Source: Callorhinus ursinus (lineage: Eukaryota; Chordata; Mammalia; Carnivora; Otariidae). From it: a DNA stretch of 64,000 bases. Within the stretch, counting starts at the first letter, position 1; the number at the start of each line of letters is the position of its first letter. The notes under the pieces were generated by a model that ran no database searches, had not been told where the DNA came from, and was given only the letters and a program-made list of their open reading frames with translations. The position numbers were made by a program, and so were the translations under genes. Of this stretch, positions 50,215 through 59,800 are shown piece by piece. Location: assembly GCF_003265705.1 (NCBI RefSeq), contig NW_020313045.1, positions 2,531,616 to 2,595,615 on the forward strand. The letters run 5' to 3'.

Positions 50215-51400
50215 CGATTTTACTTTATTTTTTTCATTATGATAAATGCACTGTTTATTCCCCATTCCCTATTTCACCCAGACTTCCCCTACCTACCTCC
50301 CCCTCCCCCACCATCAGTTTGCTCCCTCTAGTTAAGAGTCTGTTTCTTGGATTGTCTCTTTATTTTTCCTTTTGTTTGTTTCTTGAATTTCACATATGAG
50401 TGAGATCATATGGTATTTTTCTTTCTCTATTTCACTTAGCATTACACTCTCTAGCTTCATCCATGTTGTTGCAAATGGCAGGATTTCATTCTTTTTTATG
50501 GCTGAGTAATATTCCATTTAATAAATAACTAAAATATACACACACACCACATCTTCATCCATTCATCTACCGATGGGACACTTGGGCTGCTTCTATAATC
50601 TGGCTCTTGTAAATAATGCTGCTATAAACATAGGGGTGTGTGTATCCCTTTGAATTAGTGTTTTTGTATTTGGGGGAAATAGCCAGTATGATTACTGGCA
50701 TCGTAGGGTAGTTCTATTTTGAATTTTTTGAGGAACCTCCATACTGTTTTCCACTGTGGCTGCACCAGTTTGCATTGTCACCAACGGTGCAAGAGGGTTC
50801 TTTTTTTCCCCACATCCTAGTCAACACTTGTGGCTTCTTCTGTTGTTGATTTTAGCCTTTCTGACAGGTGTGAGGTGGTATCTCATTGTGGTTTTGATTT
50901 GTGTTTCCCTGACGATCAGTAGTGTTGAGCATCTTTTCATGTGTCTGTTGGCCATCTGGATATCTTTTTTGAAGAAATGTCTGCTCATGTGCTCTGCCCA
51001 TTTTTAAATTGGATTATTTGCTTTTGGATGTTGAGTTTAGAAGTTCGTTATTGGCTATGTCATTTGCAGATTTCTTCTCCCATTCCATAGGTTGCCTTTC
51101 AGTTTTGTTGATTATTTTCTTTGCTGTGCAGAAGCTTTTTATTTTGATGTCATCCCAATAGTTTATTTTTGCTTGTGTCCCTTGCCTTGGGAGAGAGATC
51201 TAGAAAAATGTTGCTACGGTCAATGTCAGAGAAAGAACTGCCTGTGTTCTCTTCTAGAATTTTTATGGTTTCAGGTCTCACATTTAGGTCTTTAATCCAT
51301 TTTGAGTTTATTTTTGTGTATGGTGTGAGAAAGTGGTCCAGTTTCATTCTTTTGCATGTAGCCATCCAGTGTTCCCAGCACCATGTTGAAGAGTACCTAT
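50215..51400 (-). mobile_element. 5'-truncated L1
   Basis: 3' UTR in reverse from about 50215, then the ORF2 C-terminal part. The - strand has L1 ORF2-like pieces ([39 protein letters not shown]). Stops and frameshifts break it. It is more recent than the L1M fragments. Confidence 0.88.
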
Positions 51401-51539
51401 TTCAGTCTTAAAGAAGTGGTGCCTTGAGGCTGCTTCCTGTCCCTTGAAGTCAGTCATCCTTGTGTTTGTAATAAGCTACTTTCTTTCTGCAGAGCTGGGG
51501 GCACATAGGTTTTAAATTTACTTTAGTTGCTTCTGTCCT

Positions 51540-51960
51540 TCATTTGTCAAATACTTCTTGCATATCTACTACATCCAGGCATTGGATTGGCTGTTGGGGA
51601 GACCACGAAGGGAGAAACACATGGTCCCGGCCTCATGGAGCTTACTGTGTAGTGTCGGAGACACATTAATACGTCCTCTCCCAAATAAGTGGAAAATCAC
51701 CCTGAGCAAGTGGTGTTTCAGCTGAGATCTGTGACAGGGGAGAAAAAGAAGGTTCCAGGCAAAGGAAATAACCAGTCGAAGGTCCCACCTTGCAATGGGA
51801 TGGGGTGGGGTGGGAGAGCATCACACCTCAGAGGAATTACAAGAATGCAAGTGACTGCAGCCTGGGGCAGATGGGGCTGAACAGGTGCTGGCCCCGCCAT
51901 GCCATTGGTCTTCATCCGAAGGGCTATGGGAAACCACTGAAGGGTTGGACTCCTCAATAA
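51540..51960 (-). mobile_element. L2 fragment
   Basis: CATATCTACTACATCCAGGC, CGGCCTCATGGAGCTTACTG and ATGGGAAACCACTGAAGGGT match the L2 3' region in reverse. Confidence 0.7.
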
Positions 51961-52079
51961 ACATTGAGGCCCTCCCAGCCATGAAGAGGAGGGACGTGGA
52001 TATCAGGTACAGAAGCAACAGTACTCATAGAAACACCCCTAACATTATCTATGGGAAACAGAACTCTCCCCCCATTTCC

Positions 52080-52480
52080 CACCCTCCCATAAACAGCATG
52101 GCTTACTGTCACTCATCTCGGTGAATGTTCTCACCATCCACCCAGTAGCTCAGGCCAAAAATCTAGGTGTCATCCATGATACCCCCTTTGTCTTCATACC
52201 CCTACCCCCATGTCTTATCAATGGCCCAGTCCTGTCCATTCTACCTCTTAAATATCTCTGCAATTCCTCCCCTTCGCCTTCTCCACCATTACCTTCATGC
52301 ACCTGTCTCTTGCTCAGTGACTGCAATGGTTTCCCAAAGGCTCTCTTACTCTGGTGGCCTTTTCAAAATACAAATCTGATCCGGTCACCACCCTGCCTCA
52401 AGTCCAGGGATCCAGGGTTAATCTTGATTGGCCCTAGCCCATCATGGCAGCCTCATGCCACTTGCCCTTGATTGGTTCAG
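52080..52480 (+). mobile_element. L2 fragment
   Basis: CTTAAATATCTCTGCAATTC, GTGACTGCAATGGTTTCCCA and CAAATCTGATCCGGTCACCA follow L2 sequence 5' of the end region on the + strand. Confidence 0.65.
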
Positions 52481-53356
52481 TTATGGACGGACACCCAGTG
52501 ACTCATCTGGGGTTACTGGAACTCAGGCATTCTTCTGGACAACTTCTGGATAAGGTGTTCTTGCTCTTTGGAAAAGACCGTTGGAAGAAAAGGATCCTTT
52601 TATTTTGCTAGGCATTATCACATTTGGTTGTGCCTCTGTCCCAAAGCCCAGGGTGCCACTCCCAGAGCCTGCCCTACCCTGTGAGATAAATCCCCTTGCT
52701 TTGGGATCGGGCCAGAGAGGTGCCAGGGGAGACCACCTGTGGCCAGAGAAAAGGATTTCCTGCTTGCCTTCCTCTTGGTATTGATTGAAACTAATAGTAA
52801 GGGCACAACAACATTCATAAGTGTATTCAGCCTGGACAAAAGGAAGTGGCTCAGGAGTGTTTTCAGCTAGGGGAGGAAGTTGGATTTCGGAACCAGCCCT
52901 GGGAATTAATGAGGAGAGTCTGGCTGGCTGCTTGCCATTCAAGAAGGTCATTTTACCAGGATTTCAAAAGGCAACCCAAAATGGAACCACCTGATCAGAA
53001 AATACTCCTCTGCTGAGGAGTGTAGGATACTGAGCCAGGTGCAGATTGGAAGGGCGTCCGGAGAGAAGGCACCATCGTAAGAAAAGCCTTGGCAGCGTGA
53101 AAACCAAGGGCAGCCATCACAGAATGGGGCTGGAGACAGGCGTGGGAAATGAGGGGAACTCGGGAAGGGAGGCCAGCATAGGGTGTGCCTTGGAAGGTGG
53201 GCTGAGTTTAGATTGCTCTGCAGCCTGAACTGGCTTCCGTGGAAAACTTTTGAGCAGTAAAGGATTAGAAGTGGTGAAAGTGTTCTGGATCAGAGTGAGG
53301 GTTTGTGGGGTAAAAAGACAGGGTCGGGGGACCGGGAGCTATGTTGCCATGGAAGA
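52481..53356. other. Unique and weakly L2-like sequence
   Basis: 52970-53290 may be a very diverged L2 piece. The rest shows no repeat or gene. Confidence 0.4.
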
Positions 53357-53490
53357 GGTCCCCAAACTTCAGCGTGCACCAGAATCACCAGAGCAGCTTG
53401 TGACAGATGTAAATTCCTGCTGCTCACCGCCCCCCCCCGGATTCGGATTCTGTAGGTTGTCTGACTGGTACATTTTTTAAAAGCTGCTCT
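53357..53490 (+). mobile_element. MER5-like hAT remnant
   Basis: CCCCAAACTTCAGCGTGCAC, CAGAATCACC and TTTTTTAAAAGCTGCTCTGG mark a MER5A-type element directly left of the CpG island. Confidence 0.7.
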
Positions 53491-54049
53491 GGCAGCGATA
53501 CCGCCAAGCGCTGACAGAGCTGAGCTCCCACCATGCGCTCGTCCATTCTGTGACCGGGAACACCGCGTTTCTCAACGTGACATAAAACGTTCCAGTAGAT
53601 TCCCTCGACCTGACAGCCACCCCGGCCCCTCCCGCTCCGGGCGGACAGAGGGGGCCCGACGAGGGGTTCTCGGGGCGCTCCCACCGCCGGCCAAGCCGGC
53701 CCGCACGTCGCGCTCTCAGGGAAACCGACCCTGCCCTGGCCCTTCCCCGGCCGGGATCTGGAAAATCTGCAGGGTCTCCCCAAATGGCCGCAGTGACCAC
53801 GCACAAAGCTGTGGGCGGGCCTCTATGATGACTGACGGATGTCGTAACCAATTACGTTCAGGTGCTTGTTTGTTTCCTCCCCATCCCTCCCCCGGGGCCG
53901 AGACTTCCGTGACTGACAGTTCACTCTGGGCGCTGTTACGTAAGGGGAGGGTCAAGTGCTGCCCCCGCCCGAGCGGAGCAGATTTGATTGGCAGGGCGGA
54001 GTGCTGTCGTTCCCAACGCCTCCGGAAGAACGTCCTTGACGGACAGGTA

Positions 54050-54246
54050 TGGGAGCCACTTGGCGCCGGGAGGCTGGGCGGAAGCGTCTGGGCCCAGGGG
54101 CGTGGGGCAGGGGGCGGGGCCCAACACTGAGAGCAGAGCAGGGCGGGGCGGGGAGCAGGCAGGGGCTGGGCTGGCGCTGCAGCCAGAGATGCTGTGGGGC
54201 CGCGACGGCGCTCAGCAGCTGGGAGCACTGCGTTGAAAACGCCGAG
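54050..54246 (+). other. AKTIP: Probable noncoding exon 1 of AKTIP
   Basis: A noncoding first exon must splice to 56712. The best donor in the CpG island is CGAG|GTGAGG at 54247. A second possible donor, ACAG|GTATGG at 54047, would give a shorter exon. The 5' boundary is a guess from the position of the CCAAT, ETS and GC motifs. Confidence 0.5.
54189..54236 (+). other. Short uORF in probable AKTIP exon 1
   Basis: ATG at 54189 opens a 15-codon frame that stops at TGA 54234-54236, ten bases before the favoured exon 1 donor. It is in the mRNA only if transcription starts upstream of it and the 54247 donor is used. Confidence 0.4.
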
Positions 54247-56711
54247 GTGAGGTGCACTGCCGGGCCGGCTAGGAGGGACGGGAGGGACGGGAGGGCCGTG
54301 GAGTCTCGGCCCGGCATTTGTCTGCCTTACCCGGCGCTCTCGACTCCGTAGCGACGGCGGCCGCTCTGGGACACGGGGGCGGGGCCGGGCACCTGTCCAC
54401 GTTTGCAGGCACCTGCTGCGCCGGCGGTCGCGGGCCCTCGGCCGGCGTTGGGAGCTGTCGGGGTGCTGGGCCCGGAGGCCTGAGGGAGGGAGGCGGGCCC
54501 GACCGGCTCGCCCCGTCCGCGGCCCGCCCTCCCCGCCTCCGTCCTGCGCGCTGGTTGGTGGGGGGGGGAGGCGTCCTCGAGCCCTGGAGGCCCTCAGCTC
54601 CCCACTGGAGGGGCTCGAGGGCCCGGGGCCGGCCTCGAGCTAGCTGCAAAGCAGGGACATGGCCCCTGCCTTGCCTCACCTCGAGACAGGTTTGTCCGGA
54701 TTCCGTGCGTGTGTGGAGATGGATTTACGCCCCGGGCGGGGGTGCCGGTCCCGGCTGTCCGCAGCGAGTCGCCGGGCCAGGGTCGAGGCTGTTTTTTGTC
54801 CGTTCTCGGTGCCGTACTCTGTCTTCTCTTAACGTGGAGTTTAAGGCTGTTCGGGGTGATGTATTAAGTTAGTGCCTATTTAGGGGCCGTGGCACGTAGG
54901 AAAGCAGCACCCTTCTTGTAAGTTTTGGCTCAAGCCATGTTGAGATCATTTGTACGGGTCCACTGATTTCTGAGCTCTCTGTCATAAAGGAAGACCGTCC
55001 TGTTTGGTTTGTATGGCCGAACCAGCAGAAATTCTCAAATTGTGTCCTAGGGCTTCCTTCCATCTATGTCACCCTGTTGGAAAATGCTGAACCCAGTCTG
55101 GGTAGGCTAGACATCTAATAGACCGCGTAGTTATTCTCTAAAAGCGCGCTGGTTACTTCAGGTGATTATGACGCTACTGGAAACACAGGAAGCAGCAGAA
55201 ACTACCTCCTGCTTAAAGAGAACAGGAACTGGGGGCAAGTTTGGATTCTTAAAGGCAAAGTTATAGACTCATTAGGTGTTAGACTTGGAAGGGACCATAC
55301 AGGTGAATGAATCACTCCAGTAAATTTACATGGTGGTGAGCACTGTGTCCCAAGGGGAGGGGATCCTCTGTTAAGTCAGATGTGTCCTAGATGACAGTGG
55401 GTGCCGTACATTACTCTGGATCTGAAAACCAACATTTTCATTTGGGCCAAATGGGAACATACCTGCACACATTTTTGATGTCCCAACCATTCTCCTCTGT
55501 GCTCTAGTCACCTTTAAAGGCAGATTTGTGGAGAGCTCTCAGCAATAAGTTGCTGTTTATTGGCTGTAAGTCAACAGGTTAGTGGAAGAACCAGGAGCCT
55601 CATTCCTTTGATTTAATTACTGGGTGGCATTATGTCGTGGAAGCAAAATAGCAGTAATTGGCACAGGCGAGGTATGGGAGACTTGGTACCCACCTGCGGA
55701 TATCATAGTCTTGTCATAAAACAAATTTTTGCTGTCAGGGACATTTGGTACAGGGTTCTCTAATGATTTGCTTCTTATGAATTTAGTAGAATGTTGCTAA
55801 GTTTTGACCCTTTTAACCTTTAGCCTTTTGGATGGGTGCAAGTAGGAATTCAGAGAAGGAGCTCTGCTTTCCACATAACCGAGCCTGGGGAACATCACCA
55901 GAGCAGAAAAGTTGTTCTTACAGCTTGGCTTGCTGCTTTTCCTCTGCCTCTTCCTCTGTATTTTTAGAAATGACCCACTGACTTTGTGACCTTTGAGGCA
56001 TACTTTCTTGTCCACTACTTGAAGCTTTGCTGGGAGATTTGTTTGTGAAATGTCTCTGCACTCCTCTGTTGCGTTCATATGTACCGCTTGGGCATTCCTT
56101 CAGCGTCTAATTCTGTAGTTTCCACACATTAAGCAGAGAGAAAGACCATTTCTTGGGGATGATCCTGCCAGGACCCAGTTATCCCTCTCTAGCTTACCTG
56201 CTCTACCTTCTCTCTGTTATGTCTTTGGCTACTAGTTTTGCTGGGGAGAATAATTTTAAGACACAAATCAGCCCCTTGGCTCTTTAATTCCTGTAACCCT
56301 GAACAGTGACAGACCTTTTGTGTATGTGGGGACAGTGCATCCTGCACCCGGCTTTCCCTATAATCGAATGCCTACATATTATGCTAGTAGCAACTCTTGT
56401 AGTCTGTCCATATCTTCTGCATTTCTGGCACCAAAGCTGAACTGTGTCACTGAATATTCTGAATCCTGGCCAAGGATTCATTACACAGATTCCTGTAGGC
56501 ATTTAAAGGTGGGAAAGAAATTGGATTCAGAAGAGGGAGGGGGTATTGAAAGGAATCTTTCTGAACACTTTTCCCCCTAATTTTTATAGCTATATATTAT
56601 ATAACGTTATGCTGAATTTCTATTTAGAGTGTCAGATTTAGTTCTTAACTATCTTGGAAATCTTAACTGTTGATGTTGGTATGTTTCTATGTTTTCCCAT
56701 CTCATTTTTAG

Positions 56712-56825
56712 GTAAAGTGACTTCTGAGGACAGAAGAGTTTGATGACGCAGACCACTGAATTTCTTTGTTTGGAGTCCACGTTATGAACCCTTTCTGGAG
56801 CATGTCTGCAAGCTCTGTCCGCAAA
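56712..56825 (+). CDS. AKTIP: AKTIP exon 2 (5' UTR end and first 14 codons)
   Basis: The acceptor is a T-rich tract ending in AG at 56710-56711. The donor is AAA|GTAGGT at 56826. The first 72 nt are 5' UTR and contain an ATG at 56743 in another frame. Coding starts at 56784 and gives [14 protein letters not shown]. Confidence 0.9.
56743..56787 (+). other. uORF overlapping the AKTIP start codon (ATGA)
   Basis: ATG at 56743 in exon 2 opens 14 codons and stops at TGA 56785-56787, which overlaps the AKTIP ATG at 56784-56786 as ATGA. The upstream ATG context is weak (T at -3). It is certain to be in any mRNA that includes exon 2. Confidence 0.75.
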
Positions 56826-59800
56826 GTAGGTATAGTTAATAAATTTAGCGAGGAAACCCATTTGAGTCAAAGTAGAGGTCAAAAATAATTCATTCCAAGG
56901 TTGCCTATAATCTTAACAAAATTAGCTGGCTTTGCTTATTAGTTTTTTTTTAAGTTTATTTTTTTTTAGTAATCTCTATACCCAACATGGGGCTCGAACT
57001 CACAACCCTGAGATCAAGAATCTTCCGATGGAGCCAGCCAGGCACCCCTAGGTTTTACTTTTGAGAAATAATTATTTTGCTGATTAAAGTTAGTTTCTGA
57101 GACTGAGATAGCATCTCAAATAGAAATCATCCTGGTAATTACAATTCTAAGATTATTTTTTAGGGTACATTTACACATGATGAAATTTGTGACACGTTAT
57201 TGTAGTAGTCTTTTTACTAATTTGTAAGATTCCACAGTCAGAGAAGCTTTGAGAAAGACCAGTCCAATGTGGCCAACTCAGACTTGAGGGCACTGGTTTC
57301 ATTTTTCCAAACAAAATGTCCATTTTTAAATTGCAAAGACAGTACGTTTTAGGAAAGCTTAAAAAATGCAGACAAAAAGAGAATGAATATAACCCCTAAC
57401 TCCACGTCTAAGAGACCACTGCCAGGAATCATCTTTTTTCGTCTGCACATGATATCCATTTTTAATGCAGGTAATTTAAACAGCCTTTGGCTGTACTTGA
57501 GCCAAGGAAGTGCCTGTGAGGTGGTGGTTTCATCTGTGACTCATGTAGACCTTTGTCCCTGACTCAGGCTGACTGACAGTCTGTGCTTGGGAGAGTCCAA
57601 ATGTGGATCATCTCTATCAGGGACAAGATCAGAATCAGAGCAGCACAAGTGAGAACGTAACTTCATTCATTGTTTCTAAGCGAGGTGCTCACGCCAGGTG
57701 GTGGCTAGTTGGGAGTCACCTCTACTGTTGGTTTTGAGCTGCTTCACACCTGACCTTCTACAGCACGTAGGAGCCAAACGACTCTTCTTGTACAGTTGTC
57801 TAATTGCTGAGTAACCCCTTGCCCTCTTTTAGGGGTCACCAGAGGAAACCATTTCTTTCTCTGTTTCGTGTACATCCTGTAAATATTGGCGTTGTTTTTG
57901 TGGGATGTAGCTTTTAAAATTTTTTCCTGTTGCTTTAGTCTTCCTTCAGCTTTGTTCTCTTTCCAATGGCCTGCCTACTCAGAGGACTTTCAAGTTCTCT
58001 TGGTCGTGGTGCTAGAACGTCCTTGTGAAAGTCATTCCAGCTTTTAGGTCAGGGATAAGCGTACGTCACATGTACTCTCTTGATTTAAGAATCATGCTAA
58101 CAAATGTTCTCACCACTTCATCCTGAATAGCGATCTGACGGTGAAGAGAAGGCGTTAGCAGGGGACGTGATAACCAGCCCTCCACGTGCTGCCCCGAAGA
58201 AACAGCTGCCTTGTATTCCCAAAAATGCTCTGCCCATAACTAAGCCTACGTCCCCCGCCCCGGCAGCACAGTCAACAAATGGCACACATGCTTCTTACGG
58301 ACCCTTCTACCTGGAATACTCTCTTCTTGCAGAATTGTAAGTGCTTAAACTATCTGGTTAGATTCTGACTGACCTTTGAAGGTGAAAAATGAGATTTATT
58401 CTGGTGCACTCCGTAAATGCCTGTGTGGTTCAGTCTTAAAGCTCAAATGCATCCCCCTCCAATATCAGGTGGATAAGATTTAAAGGCAAACATGGGCTTG
58501 CATTTCCGTGTCTGTTTTGGAGAGCAAGAAGAAGAGACGAAAACTAAGCACCTAAAGTCAGTCAGGAATGGAGTAATTTTGGTGTTCCTTTATGTGAGGT
58601 GAGGAAGTCCCCTCCTGAGGGGGTGCTTGTGGAGAGCGGGACAGTGGGAGGTAGTAATCTGTCCCCTCTTGGGTCAGACCCAGCTGGAGGCTTGTGCTCC
58701 CCTGTGGTGCCCACCTTCTAAGAGGTGACAGCCCGAGGAGAGGGTCCAATAGGCCAAGGTTAGGAAGCCAGACCTCAGGAGCCAACAGTCGAAGGAACCG
58801 GAACCGCCGACTCAGAGAAGAGACCACATAGGAGGTACTTATTAAAGCTGCCCTCGTGTATTTGAAGGTCTGTCATTACAAAGGGGATTGGACTCCTGCC
58901 TTGTGACCCACAGAGGCAGAAGTAGGCAGTGACAGGGAAGTCACAAAGACTCGGGCTCCGTGCAGGTGAGAACCGGACGAGTCCCAGCAGCTGAAAGTCA
59001 GACTGAAGTCGCACGTGTCAGTAGCGGGAGGTGAGGAGCGTGCCCAGTGTGCTGGCCACGCTGACCGCAGGGGCTCGGGCAGTGTCGGGTTTGGTCCCGT
59101 GTTCCCGGGGCCCAAGTGTGGAGAATGAATTCTTAATTTCTGTCATCGTTAAGTTCCTTTGCACAGCATCCTCAAGTGTTCCCTCGCTGTACCCCTGTGG
59201 TAGCAGTGGTCCCTCCAACTTTATAGTGGAGGCCTTGTGTGTGAGGCTGGGCAGCGAGTTAGACAGACTTCTATTGTGGCCCGAATCTGCTGTCTGTATT
59301 AGAACACAGACCGGCCTCCCTGTAGCAGATGCATCTGCTGCTGACATGCTGAATCTTAGTGACTTAAACACGGAGTAAAGGATTAAAAATAAGTGTGATG
59401 GTAAATAGGTAATAAGAACAGACAACGAAGGTTCAACAAGTTGTTTCTCAATAAAATTCAGGCTTGGCAGGTTAAACATGTTTTAAGGCCCAAGGTCAGC
59501 ATTGTTCCAGCTCCGGTCTCAGCCTTACTCCTTTAGGCACACCGTGATGAGGTCCCCAGAGAGCTGGTACCGCCTTTGTCCGCGCACTTGTCATCCCTTG
59601 CTGCAGGGCCCACAGAGGTCAGGCGCCCGGGTTGGGGGGTCACTTGAGAGGGAGAGCATAGGGGGAGCGCCTCACGCACATGTCTGCCTTCACCAAGAAC
59701 GCTGCAGATGTGAACACGGCCCTCTGCCACATGGAGTAGTGTTCACACTTAAAATGACACCGAAGTGATGGCAGTTCCATGGAACTTTTATTCTTACTAC

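Larger units (their letters stand above)
53500..54830 (+). promoter_or_regulatory. AKTIP: CpG-island promoter and 5' end of AKTIP
   Basis: A block about 1.3 kb long, very rich in G+C and CpG, lies about 2 kb upstream of the coding start. It contains a CCAAT box (53848-53852), an ETS site in inverse form (53903-53909), the palindrome TTACGTAA (53936-53943, bZIP/CRE-like), an inverted CCAAT (53987-53991) followed by a GC box (53994-53999), and a second ETS-like CCGGAAG near 54022. There is no TATA box. This is typical of a broad housekeeping promoter. Transcription probably starts near 54030-54150 (inference). Confidence 0.85.

Noticed and set aside
53716..54228. 170-codon - frame over the AKTIP promoter
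   Set aside because: Same reason: GC-driven frame on the opposite strand of the promoter.
54318..54872. 184-codon + frame in the CpG island
   Set aside because: Gly/Arg/Pro-rich translation typical of CpG islands, lies in the first intron of AKTIP, no homologue recognised.
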